From Thiopseudomonas acetoxidans (lineage in GTDB: Bacteria > Pseudomonadota > Gammaproteobacteria > Pseudomonadales > Pseudomonadaceae), in contig NZ_JAUCDY010000010.1 of NCBI RefSeq assembly GCF_030362935.1, forward strand, positions 1-64,000: 64,000 bases of DNA, read 5' to 3'. The notes beneath the pieces were generated by a model that did no database searches, was not told the DNA's origin, and saw only the letters and a list, made by a program, of their open reading frames with translations. Positions within the stretch are counted from its first letter, which is position 1. Each line of letters starts with the position of its first letter. This document shows positions 1 to 8,464 of the stretch, in pieces. Made by a program: the position numbers and the translations under genes.

Positions 1-4
1 TGAA

Positions 5-186
5 TACATCCCTGTAGGCTCTATAGCGTCATCCTTGGCGCTACAAGCTTTGCAGTTCTGTGCCTAACATCTTGTTCAATACTTGTGTTGGCTTCAGTTA
101 GTACGTGGCTGGTTGGTGCAGAGGCTGTAGTGGTGTAAAGCGTTTGTCGCCATGGATGGCGACAGCGAGCTTACAGGGACGTACTG
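5..186. repeat. Inverted pair of ~40-bp interspersed repeats
   Basis: Two copies of one repeat face each other. The left copy (about 5-46) begins TACATCCCTGTAGGCTC. The right copy (about 145-186) ends GAGCTTACAGGGACGTA and contains the hairpin TCGCCA-TGGA-TGGCGA. The reverse complement of the right copy aligns along nearly its whole length with the left. Similar paired repeats occur in Pseudomonas intergenic regions; that comparison is from memory. The pair lies just past the cysD stop, so it could act as a transcript end or RNA stabiliser. No start resembling cysN is seen in bases 1-238. Confidence 0.7.
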
Positions 187-238
187 GCAGCGTCTTTACA
201 GAACTACGGCCTCTGCGCCTTCACTGTGTATAGCTGGA

Positions 239-1156
239 CTAAAAATACCCCTGACGTTTTTTCTCTTCCATCGAGCCAGCACCGTCGTGGTCAATGACGC
301 GGCCTTGGCGTTCGGAGGTGCGGGTGAGCAGCATTTCTTGGATGATTTCCGGCAAGGTGCTGGCGGTGGATTCCACCGCACCGGTTAATGGGTAACAGCC
401 TAGGGTGCGAAAACGCACGCTTTTCTTTTGGATGCGTGCTTTTTGTTCGGCAGAGAGGTGCTGCAAGATGCGTTCGTCATCAATTAATACCAGTGTGCCG
501 TTGAGCTCGATAACTTCGCGCTCGGCGGCGAAGTACAGCGGTACGATAGGGATGCTCTCTAAATAGATGTATTGCCAGATATCCAGCTCGGTCCAGTTGG
601 AAAGTGGGAAGACGCGAATCGATTCGCCTTGGTTAATCTTGCCGTTGTAAATATTCCATAATTCGGGTCGCTGGTTTTTGGGGTCCCAGCGGTGTTTGCC
701 ATCACGGAAGGAATACACGCGTTCTTTAGCGCGGGATTTTTCTTCGTCGCGGCGCGCGCCACCAAACGCGGCATCGAAGCCGTGGTGATCCAGCGCTTGC
801 TTTAGCCCTTCGGTTTTCATGATGTCGGTGTGCACGGCGCTGCCGTGGACAAAGGGGTTGATGTCTTGAGCAATGCCGTCTGGATTGGTGTGGGTGAGCA
901 GGTTGAGGTCGAAATCCTGCACCATTTGCTCGCGAAAACGGTACATCTCCTGAAACTTCCAGCGGGTATCCACGTGCAGTACTGGGAAAGGCAGCTTGCC
1001 CGGATAAAAGGCTTTACGCGCTAGGTGTAGCATGACGGCCGAGTCTTTGCCGATGGAGTACAGCATGACGGGATTAGCAAACTCTGCCGCGACTTCGCGG
1101 ATGATGTGGATGCTTTCGGCTTCGAGTTGTTTCAGGTGGGTTAGGGTATCAACCAT
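239..1156 (-). CDS. cysD: Sulfate adenylyltransferase subunit 2
   Basis: CysD makes adenosine 5'-phosphosulfate from ATP and sulfate in the cytoplasm, working with the GTPase subunit CysN, in assimilatory sulfate reduction. The 305-residue protein has the expected family length. The PP-loop SIGKDS lies at residues 34-39, and FGGARRDEEKSRAKER and the C-terminal TERQGRVIDHD are typical of CysD. The ATG at 1156 is preferred because it gives the usual N terminus MVDTLTHLKQLE and follows a purine-rich AAAAGAGAAC stretch. An upstream in-frame start would add 44 unrelated residues. The gene is transcribed toward the left window edge. Its usual partner cysN does not follow within the 238 bases visible downstream. 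Confidence 0.96.
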   Translation of the reverse strand: MVDTLTHLKQLEAESIHIIREVAAEFANPVMLYSIGKDSAVMLHLARKAFYPGKLPFPVLHVDTRWKFQEMYRFREQMVQDFDLNLLTHTNPDGIAQDINPFVHGSAVHTDIMKTEGLKQALDHHGFDAAFGGARRDEEKSRAKERVYSFRDGKHRWDPKNQRPELWNIYNGKINQGESIRVFPLSNWTELDIWQYIYLESIPIVPLYFAAEREVIELNGTLVLIDDERILQHLSAEQKARIQKKSVRFRTLGCYPLTGAVESTASTLPEIIQEMLLTRTSERQGRVIDHDGAGSMEEKKRQGYF

Positions 1157-1240
1157 GATGGGTTCTCTTTTGTTGCGAGTCAGGCAATAGGGACGGAGAA
1201 CTTTAACATGGGGGTTTGTTCTATTAAATCGGTTATCTAG

Positions 1241-1270
1241 ACTATAAAGGCATATGAATATGCTTGCCAA
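1241..1270 (-). promoter_or_regulatory. Likely promoter of cysD
   Basis: Read on the minus strand there is TTGGCA (1265-1270), an 18-base spacer and TATAGT (1241-1246). The spacer contains the palindrome GCATAT-GA-ATATGC, which could be a regulator site such as for CysB, but the match to a CysB box was not tested. The promoter is about 85 bases upstream of the cysD start. Confidence 0.45.
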
Positions 1271-1307
1271 TAGTGTGCTTACTGGCACGTGCTATCCGTT
1301 TGGCAGG

Positions 1308-1715
1308 TTAAGCGAGTTGCGTGCGGATATGCTGGATAACGGCGTTAAGACCGTTGCTGCGCGAGGGTGAGAGTTGGCGGCTAAGGCCCAGTTGCGTGAA
1401 CCAGTCGTTGATATCCACCTGTGCCAGATCAGCGGCAGTGATGCCTTGGATGCGCACTTGCAAAACAGCGAGTAAGCCTTTTAATAAACGCGAATCGGTG
1501 TCCAGTTGAATCTGTAATGTGCCGTCTTGCTGTTGTAGTAGGCACCAAACAGGGCTTTCACAGCCGCGAATCAGGTTGTCTTGTTGGCGCTGTTCGCTGG
1601 TAATAGGGTCGAGTTGTTGTCCGTATTTAAGCAGCAGGCGGGCGCGGTTTTCCCAGCTGTGGCAGGCTTTGAATTCGCTCAAGGTGTTGTGTGCTGCAGG
1701 GCTTAACGGGCTCAT
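1308..1715 (-). CDS. csdE: SufE-family sulfur acceptor protein
   Basis: The 135-residue protein belongs to the SufE/CsdE family, which takes persulfide sulfur from a cysteine desulfurase and passes it on to iron-sulfur cluster or other thiolation pathways. The key cysteine is Cys52 in GCESPVW (51-57), the family signature, and the length matches E. coli CsdE. Its start overlaps the stop of the upstream desulfurase gene by 4 bases, so the two are translationally coupled and should form a CsdA-CsdE pair. No other suf or isc genes are nearby. The name csdE rather than sufE rests on this pairing. Confidence 0.92.
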   Translation of the reverse strand: MSPLSPAAHNTLSEFKACHSWENRARLLLKYGQQLDPITSEQRQQDNLIRGCESPVWCLLQQQDGTLQIQLDTDSRLLKGLLAVLQVRIQGITAADLAQVDINDWFTQLGLSRQLSPSRSNGLNAVIQHIRTQLA

Positions 1716-2917
1716 GCAAGTATCTCCAAGGCTTTATCTAGAGCTTGAAAGAAAGCCTGTATGTCTGAGCTGTCGTTATACAGCGCCAGTGAGACACGCA
1801 CAGCACCGGGCAAGCCTAGTTGCTGGAATAAAGGCATGGCGCAGTGTTGACCGCCGCGCACGGCAATACCCTGCTCGCTCAATAAATGCGCGAGATCGGC
1901 TGGGTGGACTTCTGGCGCGTTAAAGCTAATGAGTGCGGTATCGGGCTGCCCAACAATCTGCATATTGCGCTCGGCTAAGCCCTGTTGTAATTGCATAAAG
2001 AGCGCTTGTTCATGGGCTTGCACTGCAGTCTTGTCTAGGCTCAACAACCATTCGAGTGTGGCTGCAAACGCTATGACATTAGCGATACTGGGTGTGCCGG
2101 CTTCAAAGCCTAAGGGTAGGGCGCGGGCTTGTGCGCTTTGATAGGTGCAGTATTCAATCATTTCCCCGCCCCATTGCCAGGGCTGCATGAGTGCGTGCTG
2201 CTTAGGGTGGGCATAGAGCAGTCCAACACCATCGGGGCCGTAGAGTTTGTGGCTGGAGCAAACAAAAAAATCACAATCTAGCTGTTGCACGTCAGGCTGG
2301 CGATGTACTGCGTATTGCGCGCCATCAACTACAGTAATAATGGATTGGGCGCGTGCCTGTGCGAACAAGGGTTGTAGGTAGTGTAGTTGCCCCAGCACGT
2401 TGGACAGCGGGCTGATGGCTAATAAGCGCGTGCGCGAATTAAAGTAGTCGGCTGCGTAGGCGATCTCGATCGTGCCGTGGTTATCGACCGGTAAAATTTT
2501 TAGCTGCAGTTGTTGCCGTTGTGCGAGTTGCTGCCATGGCAGTAGGTTGGCGTGGTGTTCGTAACCGCTGAGCAGGATTTCATCACCGGCGTTGAATTGT
2601 CCTGCCAGCGCATGGCTGAGCAGGTTAATACCCTCGGTGGTGCCTTTAGTGAAAATAATGCAGTCACTGTTAGACGCGTTGAGCCAGTGGGCGGCCAGTT
2701 GACGTGCCTGTTCAAAAGCTAAGGTGGCGCGTTCACCGGGTTGATGCTGGGCGCGATGCACATTGGCAACGCCCTGCTGATAATACTGCAGCAAGGCGTC
2801 CAGCATGGCTTGAGGCTTTTGTGCGGTGGCGGCACTGTCGAGCCAGACCTGACCGGTATCGTTTAGCTGTTGTATGCCGGGAAATAGGTGACGCCAAGGG
2901 GAGTGCAGTTGCTGCAT
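1712..2917 (-). CDS. csdA: Cysteine desulfurase, CsdA/SufS type
   Basis: This PLP enzyme converts cysteine to alanine and an enzyme-bound persulfide. The 401-residue protein has the PLP lysine Lys224 in CSSHKLYGPDG, the cofactor-contacting HHANLLPW (121-128) and the catalytic Cys359 in RGGQHCAMP. Those features place it in the group II (SufS/CsdA) desulfurases. It overlaps csdE by 4 bases and starts 8 bases after the preceding Spx/ArsC-like gene, so it lies in one minus-strand operon. The Shine-Dalgarno sequence is poor, which fits coupling to the upstream gene. The csdA label over sufS rests on the CsdE neighbour and absence of suf genes. Confidence 0.94.
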   Translation of the reverse strand: MQQLHSPWRHLFPGIQQLNDTGQVWLDSAATAQKPQAMLDALLQYYQQGVANVHRAQHQPGERATLAFEQARQLAAHWLNASNSDCIIFTKGTTEGINLLSHALAGQFNAGDEILLSGYEHHANLLPWQQLAQRQQLQLKILPVDNHGTIEIAYAADYFNSRTRLLAISPLSNVLGQLHYLQPLFAQARAQSIITVVDGAQYAVHRQPDVQQLDCDFFVCSSHKLYGPDGVGLLYAHPKQHALMQPWQWGGEMIEYCTYQSAQARALPLGFEAGTPSIANVIAFAATLEWLLSLDKTAVQAHEQALFMQLQQGLAERNMQIVGQPDTALISFNAPEVHPADLAHLLSEQGIAVRGGQHCAMPLFQQLGLPGAVRVSLALYNDSSDIQAFFQALDKALEILA

Positions 2918-2924
2918 GGTTGGC

Positions 2925-3281
2925 TCAGCGTTTTGCGAGTTCGGTTTGATAGTAGTCAGGCTTAAAGCCCACCAGTGTGCGCGCGCCCAAGTCGAGCACG
3001 GGGCGCTTGATCATGGAATTGTTTTCCAGCATCAGGGCGATGGCTTTGTTCTGGTCTAAATCCTGTTTGCGATCCTCGTCGAGCTTGCGAAAGGTGGTGC
3101 CACGGCGGTTTAAAATAGTTTCCCAGCCGTGCTCGTTGCACCAGCGTTCTAATGAGGCGGCGTCAATGGTTTGTTTTTTGTAATCATGAAACTCAAAGAC
3201 ATGTTCGTGCTCTTGCAGCCAATTCATGGCTTTCTTCATGGTGTCGCAGGCTTTGATGCCATACAGAGTTAGCTTAGTCAT
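2925..3281 (-). CDS. ArsC/Spx/YffB-family thioredoxin-fold protein
   Basis: The 118-residue protein has the thioredoxin-like fold of the ArsC/Spx family, in the YffB branch common in Pseudomonas near dapD and csd genes. Cys12 in GIKACDTMKKA is the single redox cysteine, and NRRGTTFRKL and MIKRPVLDLG are family blocks. The start at 3281 follows AAGGAAC at proper spacing; a longer in-frame reading adds 33 residues that overlap the small gene upstream. The biochemical role of YffB proteins is not settled, and arsenate reduction should not be assumed because no ars genes are nearby. Confidence 0.88.
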   Translation of the reverse strand: MTKLTLYGIKACDTMKKAMNWLQEHEHVFEFHDYKKQTIDAASLERWCNEHGWETILNRRGTTFRKLDEDRKQDLDQNKAIALMLENNSMIKRPVLDLGARTLVGFKPDYYQTELAKR

Positions 3282-3292
3282 TGCTCTGTTCC

Positions 3293-3466
3293 TTAGGGTA
3301 TTGAGACGGCTAAAACAATGCGATAGCTGAGCGAACTCATCATGGTTAGAATGCCCAGCAATACAACTACCGGCCCCCAAGCTTTATCCCGCCACGTATA
3401 ACCAACAATCAGCACAATCATGCTGAGTACTATAATACTGGTCATAATATTGAGTGGGTTATCCAT
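3293..3466 (-). CDS. Small membrane protein, 57 residues
   Basis: This short open frame begins MDNPLNIMTSIIVLSMIVLI and ends RIVLAVSIP. Two hydrophobic stretches (about residues 8-23 and 33-54) are separated by the polar turn YTWRDKAW, giving a likely two-helix hairpin in the inner membrane. AAGGA sits nine bases upstream of the ATG at 3466. The stop lies 11 bases before the Spx/ArsC-like start, which places it in that operon behind glnD. I do not recognise a family name; small hypothetical genes are common at this position in Pseudomonas, but I cannot confirm homology. Confidence 0.75.
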   Translation of the reverse strand: MDNPLNIMTSIIVLSMIVLIVGYTWRDKAWGPVVVLLGILTMMSSLSYRIVLAVSIP

Positions 3467-3502
3467 GCGTTGGTCCTTGTCTATTTAATTCGTAAGTTCA
3501 GT

Positions 3503-6178
3503 TTAGCTGATGCTAGTGGCTAGCTGCGCTAGCAAAGCTTCTTGCAGTTTTGTGCACAGTTCAGGGTCGCTCAAGGGATGGCCCTGATTGTCGGTTAAGA
3601 AAAACACGTCTTCAATGCGCTCGCCCTGAGTGATAATTTTGGCACTCACCAGTGATAGGTTAAATTCTAAAAACACCCGCGCAATACGTGCCAGCAAACC
3701 GGGTCGGTCCGGTGCGACAACCTCGACGACTGTATAAGGACGCTGTGCATCATTACTAATGTTGACTTGTGGGCTAAAGGCAAAGTGCTTTAAGCGCCTA
3801 GGCACACGGCGTTGAATGATTTCAGGGAATTTATCTGGATTGTGCAGCGCATTACGCAGCCCTTGGCGAATGGCCTGAATACGTTCTGGATTATCGCCAA
3901 TGCGCTCACCATCGGCTTCTAACACAATGTAGCTTTCAATGGTGACTTGCGCGCTGGAGGTCATAATGCGTGCTTCGAGAATGCTGAGATTCAGTTGATC
4001 CAAAGTGGCTGCGGTGGCAGCAAATAGATCGCTGCGATTAGGGGCGTAGACGAACACCTGCGAGCCGCCATCAAAGCCACGCTGACTGGTTTCGCGCACT
4101 AACACTAAAGGTTCGTGGCTGTTGCCATGCTGGACTAATGCGGCGCTATGCCAAGTGATATCGCCGACGCTGTGGCGCAGAAAGTAATCATCATCCAATG
4201 TTGCCCACAATTGCTTAACCGCAGTTTCTGGAATGTTTTCAGCGATCAGTAAGCTTAAAGCGCTGGCTTGTCGGGTTTCTATTTGCTCATCGCGTTCTAG
4301 TGGGTTTTCCAGTCCACGTCTGAGTGCACGACGGGTTTCGCTATACAGCTGACGCAACAACTGGGCGCGCCAAGAGTTCCACAGTTTGGGGTTGGTGGCG
4401 TTTAAGTCAGCTACTGTGAGAACGTAAAGGTAATCCAAGCGGATTTGTTCACCCACCTGTTGCGCGAAATTGTAAATAACCTCAGGGTCGGTGATGTCTT
4501 TACGCTGTGCTGTTTCAGACATGATGAGATGGTTGCGTACTAACCAAACGATTAAGCGTCTATCCCAGGTGGGTAATTGGTGGCGTACAGCAAAAGCTTC
4601 AGCGTCCTGAGCACCTAGTTCGGAATGATCACCACCGCGACCCTTACCTATATCATGGTAAAGACCTGCAATATAAATGAGCTCTGGTTTAGGTAGGCGG
4701 CTCATAATGGCGCTAGCCAAAGAAAACTTTTCTGCAAAATCCGCATGACGTAACTTACGCAGATGTTTGATTAAATTTAGGCTGTGCGCATCCACGGTAT
4801 AAATATGATAAAGGTCATGCTGCATTTGCCCGATAACGCGGCCAAACTCCGGCAGGTAACGGCCAAGAATCCCGTATCTGTTCATCCGTCTGAGATTCAT
4901 ATGCACGCCTTCTTGGCAGCAAAATAATTCGATAAACAGCGCCGTATTGCGTGGGTCTAGACGAAACTCGTCATCAATCAAATGACGGTGATCGCGCAGC
5001 AGGCGAATGGTTTCTGAGCGTGCGCCCTTGATTTCAGGGTGCTTTGCTAGCAGCACAAAGACTTCCAAAATAGCAGAAGGGTTGTTGCGAAAGACGTCTG
5101 TGTCAACGTGCTCAAGAAAGCCATCACGCACGCGAAAGCGCTCATTTAAAAGTAGCGGCAGTGCGGTACTGGTTGGGCGTAAGATGTTTTCTTCAAAGAA
5201 TTGATTAATAAAATCACTTAGCTCGGCCACACTCATTACCGTGCGGTAATACTGCTGCATAAAGTGTTCGATAGCCTGCTTAGCATCGTCGCCATGAAAG
5301 CCAAACAGCTCAGCAACCTTGTGCTGATAGTCTAATAGCAGGCGATCTTCAGCGCGTCCAGCCAGCATATGCAAAGCGTAACGCACACGCCATAAAAACG
5401 CCTGAGAGCGGACCAGCAATTGATATTCGTTGGTGGTTAAAAAGCCCGGCGCTTCAAGGCTGGCTAGACTGCGCATGCCATAGCGTCGCTGTGCAATCCA
5501 TAAAATTGTTTGGATATCGCGCAGACCGCCGGGTGAGCTTTTCACATTGGGTTCAAGGTTGTATTCGGTGTCGTTATATTTATCGTGCCTTGCGCGCTGT
5601 TCTTCGCGTTTGCTTAGGAAAAACGCTTCGCTGGGCCACATATACTGCGGACCTAGTTGCTCGCTTAGGGTTTTGTGCAGTGCGTGGGAGCCAATCACGG
5701 TGCGGCTTTCCATAAGGTTGGTAATGATGCTTAAATCATTGGTCGCTTCGGTAAGGCATTGCGCCAGCGTACGTACACTATGACCAACCTCTAAACCAAT
5801 ATCCCACAGAAAAGTCAGGAACTGGCCAATATGCTCTTGCAAAGGCGTGTTGGGCTCGTGCTCCATCAGTACCAGCAAATCGATATCCGAATGGGGGTGT
5901 AACTCGGCACGACCGTAGCCACCGACGGCAATAAGGCTGAGGCAGTTACTGTGGTTCTCTAAGCCAAAATGTATCCATGCATGACTGATGATTTGGTCAA
6001 CAACCATAGCGCGTGCATGCACCAGTTGTTCGATATCACGGCCATCTAAAAAACATTGATCCAGCGTTAAGCGTGCATGCTCAAGGGTGGAGCGGAACAC
6101 GTCTAGTTGGTTGTCATGCTGAGCCAGGCGCAGTTTAAAATCGGCAGCATCAAACAGCACAAGGTTATCAGCGGACAT
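3503..6178 (-). CDS. glnD: Bifunctional PII uridylyltransferase/uridylyl-removing enzyme
   Basis: GlnD senses glutamine and adds or removes UMP on PII proteins (GlnB/GlnK), setting NtrBC activity and glutamine synthetase adenylylation. In order, the 891-residue protein has the nucleotidyltransferase motif VGGYGRAELHPHSDIDLL (about 85-102), a central region, an HD domain with YHDIGKGRGGDHSELG (about 510-530) and two C-terminal ACT domains (one contains VVAPDRPGLLARIARVF). Length fits the family. The ATG at 6178 has GAGG upstream and is preferred to a TTG five codons earlier. It follows map by 42 bases, so map-glnD is one transcript, the order usual in gammaproteobacteria. Confidence 0.97.
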   Translation of the reverse strand: MSADNLVLFDAADFKLRLAQHDNQLDVFRSTLEHARLTLDQCFLDGRDIEQLVHARAMVVDQIISHAWIHFGLENHSNCLSLIAVGGYGRAELHPHSDIDLLVLMEHEPNTPLQEHIGQFLTFLWDIGLEVGHSVRTLAQCLTEATNDLSIITNLMESRTVIGSHALHKTLSEQLGPQYMWPSEAFFLSKREEQRARHDKYNDTEYNLEPNVKSSPGGLRDIQTILWIAQRRYGMRSLASLEAPGFLTTNEYQLLVRSQAFLWRVRYALHMLAGRAEDRLLLDYQHKVAELFGFHGDDAKQAIEHFMQQYYRTVMSVAELSDFINQFFEENILRPTSTALPLLLNERFRVRDGFLEHVDTDVFRNNPSAILEVFVLLAKHPEIKGARSETIRLLRDHRHLIDDEFRLDPRNTALFIELFCCQEGVHMNLRRMNRYGILGRYLPEFGRVIGQMQHDLYHIYTVDAHSLNLIKHLRKLRHADFAEKFSLASAIMSRLPKPELIYIAGLYHDIGKGRGGDHSELGAQDAEAFAVRHQLPTWDRRLIVWLVRNHLIMSETAQRKDITDPEVIYNFAQQVGEQIRLDYLYVLTVADLNATNPKLWNSWRAQLLRQLYSETRRALRRGLENPLERDEQIETRQASALSLLIAENIPETAVKQLWATLDDDYFLRHSVGDITWHSAALVQHGNSHEPLVLVRETSQRGFDGGSQVFVYAPNRSDLFAATAATLDQLNLSILEARIMTSSAQVTIESYIVLEADGERIGDNPERIQAIRQGLRNALHNPDKFPEIIQRRVPRRLKHFAFSPQVNISNDAQRPYTVVEVVAPDRPGLLARIARVFLEFNLSLVSAKIITQGERIEDVFFLTDNQGHPLSDPELCTKLQEALLAQLATSIS

Positions 6179-6220
6179 TGTTACCTCTTGCAAGGCCTAG
6201 GCTTGCGGTGTAAAGGGCTA

Positions 6221-7003
6221 TTATGGAAAAACAGCAGGGAAGCTTTCTTCTTTGCGCAGGGTAAAAATTTCGTAGCCATCGGCGGTAACTGCTAGGGTGT
6301 GTTCCCACTGGGCGCTCAGTTTGCGGTCTTTAGTGATGGCGGTCCAACCATCGCCCAGCACGCGAGTACCGGCGCGACCTAGGTTAATCATTGGCTCGAT
6401 GGTGAAGGTCATGCCTTCTTCCAGCGCCATGCCCGTGCCAGCTTTGCCGTAGTGTAAAATTTGTGGTTCTTCATGGAATACGGTGCCGATGCCATGTCCG
6501 CAAAATTCGCGCACTACGGAATAGCCATTTTTTTCGGCATGGTGCTGAATCACCGCGCCTATATCACCCAAGCGTGTGCCGGGGCGGACTAATTCGATAC
6601 CTTTATACAGGCATTCCTGTGTTACCTGGCACAAACGCTGCGCCCACTCAGGAACGGTGCCGACCATAAACATTTTGCTGGTATCACCAAAATAACCATC
6701 TTTGATAACGGTAATATCAATATTGATAATGTCGCCGTCTTTAAGCGCTTTGTCATTAGGGATGCCATGACACACAACATGGTTGATCGAGGTACAAATA
6801 GACTTAGGGAAACCGTTGTAGTTTAGCGGTGCGGGAATGGCTTTTTGTACATTAACGATGTAGTCATGACACAGAGTATTGAGCTGATCAGTGGTGACAC
6901 CTATCTGAACGTGCTCCTCAATCATCTCGAGTACTTCGGCGGCCAAACGGCCAGCGACACGCATTTTTTCGATGTCTTGGGGTGTTTTAATGGATACGCT
7001 CAT
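6221..7003 (-). CDS. map: Methionine aminopeptidase type I
   Basis: The enzyme removes the initiator methionine from new proteins in the cytoplasm. The 260-residue protein carries the usual metal ligands: two aspartates in INIDITVIKDGYFGDTS, His in GHGIGTVFHEEP and Glu in TFTIEPM, plus the late WEHTLAV block. The ATG at 7003 follows AGAGG and gives the normal start MSVSIKTPQDIEKMR; the longer frame adds 13 unlikely residues. map is normally divergent from rpsB-tsf, but here the region upstream holds an unrelated minus-strand gene, so the locus has been rearranged. Confidence 0.97.
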   Translation of the reverse strand: MSVSIKTPQDIEKMRVAGRLAAEVLEMIEEHVQIGVTTDQLNTLCHDYIVNVQKAIPAPLNYNGFPKSICTSINHVVCHGIPNDKALKDGDIINIDITVIKDGYFGDTSKMFMVGTVPEWAQRLCQVTQECLYKGIELVRPGTRLGDIGAVIQHHAEKNGYSVVREFCGHGIGTVFHEEPQILHYGKAGTGMALEEGMTFTIEPMINLGRAGTRVLGDGWTAITKDRKLSAQWEHTLAVTADGYEIFTLRKEESFPAVFP

Positions 7004-7140
7004 GTAGGCCTCTTGTCGCAGTAAACTGGGAAATAGTTGCAAATCGGTGTTGTGTTAAATAATAAGTTGTGAATTTTAGCACAAAATGCGTTCATTCGCC
7101 GAGAAGAGGCATGGGCTAAGATTTGTGCACAGCTTGGTTT

Positions 7141-8457
7141 TTAGAGCTGGTATTTAATCATTGCCGCTGGAAGTTGCCAGATAATAGCGGCGACGAGTAA
7201 AACGCCACTAAGGATAAAGTATTTATACCAAAATGCTGCGCCGAGCTGAGTCGGTGGGCATTTAGGTTGCAGTACGGTGAGGGAAAAGCCGCAAGCCGCT
7301 ATAGCAATCAAAGCGCCTGCCATCGTATCCGTTGGCCAGTGCGCGCCTAAATAAAAGCGGGAAAACGCCACCAAGCTTGCAAGAATGCAAGCCATCGTAA
7401 TGGTTAAAATACGCCAATTAATGGCCAAGCCACGGTTCAGTAAGATCGCGATGATCAGAAAAAACAAAAATCCGCGCGCGCTGTGACCGCTGGGAAAACT
7501 ACCGCCAGATAAAGGCTCGAGCAAAACTTCAGGACGACTGCGTTGCAGTAGGTGTTTTAATACCAGTGTTGCACCGTAACCCGCTAGAATGCTGCCGGCA
7601 GTAAAAAACAATGCAGCCCAAGCGCGCTGTATTAACAAGAACAAACAGAGCAAGGCACACAACGCCAGCTGGATATAACGATCCGCTACCAGTGTGCTAA
7701 TCAGCATCAGCTTGTCGAGTGCGGGAGTGCGTAGCTGCTGCGCAAGATCCAGCACAAAGGCATCGAACTGACTTAACCAAGGCAGGCTGATAATTAGAGT
7801 CAGTAGCAGTAAGCCGGCGGTTAGGGTTATCGCTGCATAGCGCCACTGATGTTGGCGGCGGGTAAGGTGGTAGCTGATCATTAGGATACTCAAGAACTCA
7901 AGCAAGGGGATTAGGGTTTGCAGCCAAAAACCATCGGGCGGCTCGATAAGCATAGCAGCGCCGGTAAACCAAGCGGGTAAAATAAACAGTGCTGACCAGC
8001 ACACTGAGGCAAGCAGGATAATAATACTAAACTGCTGGCGTGGCACGCTAACCATACCGGCAACCATAGGCAGCACAGGTCTGAGTAAGCCGACAAACTG
8101 GGCAAAAAACAAACTGGCTGAACCGTAGCTCTGTAAATAGAGCTGTGCATGCACCAGCCAAACAGGGTTTTTGCGTAACAAAGCCAGTTTTTCGGTTTTG
8201 CTTTGTAGTTTGGCTCCGAGGGTGTAAGAGGCTAAGTTGGCACTAAAGGCGCCAGAGCTGGCCATCAGCAGGGTCAACCATAGGGGTAAGTCGCTGTTAG
8301 CAGCAATGAGGGTAACCGAAACCAGTAAAACCACCCCGGGAAAGAGAATGCCAAACAGTGCCAAGCACTCTAAAAAAGCGATGACAAAGATACTTACGGC
8401 AAGCAGGACGGGGTGGTTGGCGCTCCAGTTAAAAAACGCCTGGAAAAAATCAGGCAT
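7141..8457 (-). CDS. DedA-family and PAP2 phosphatase fusion membrane protein
   Basis: The first ~200 of 438 residues are DedA-like (SNARE-associated), with FPGVVLLV, FVGLLRPVLPMVAGM and several membrane spans; DedA proteins are linked to undecaprenyl-phosphate and phospholipid translocation. The second half is a PAP2 lipid phosphatase with all three catalytic motifs: KHLLQRSRPE, GSFPSGHSARG and SRFYLGAHWPTD. A plausible role is dephosphorylating and moving a lipid pyrophosphate or phosphatidate, but this is inference. It begins seven bases after xthA, so the two are co-transcribed. Similar DedA-PAP2 fusions are known, for example LssY-like proteins. Confidence 0.9.
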   Translation of the reverse strand: MPDFFQAFFNWSANHPVLLAVSIFVIAFLECLALFGILFPGVVLLVSVTLIAANSDLPLWLTLLMASSGAFSANLASYTLGAKLQSKTEKLALLRKNPVWLVHAQLYLQSYGSASLFFAQFVGLLRPVLPMVAGMVSVPRQQFSIIILLASVCWSALFILPAWFTGAAMLIEPPDGFWLQTLIPLLEFLSILMISYHLTRRQHQWRYAAITLTAGLLLLTLIISLPWLSQFDAFVLDLAQQLRTPALDKLMLISTLVADRYIQLALCALLCLFLLIQRAWAALFFTAGSILAGYGATLVLKHLLQRSRPEVLLEPLSGGSFPSGHSARGFLFFLIIAILLNRGLAINWRILTITMACILASLVAFSRFYLGAHWPTDTMAGALIAIAACGFSLTVLQPKCPPTQLGAAFWYKYFILSGVLLVAAIIWQLPAAMIKYQL

Positions 8458-8464
8458 AAAGGCT

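Noticed and set aside
152..388. 78-residue plus-strand frame at the left end
   Set aside because: It crosses the inverted repeat and the end of cysD on the opposite strand and has no start signal.
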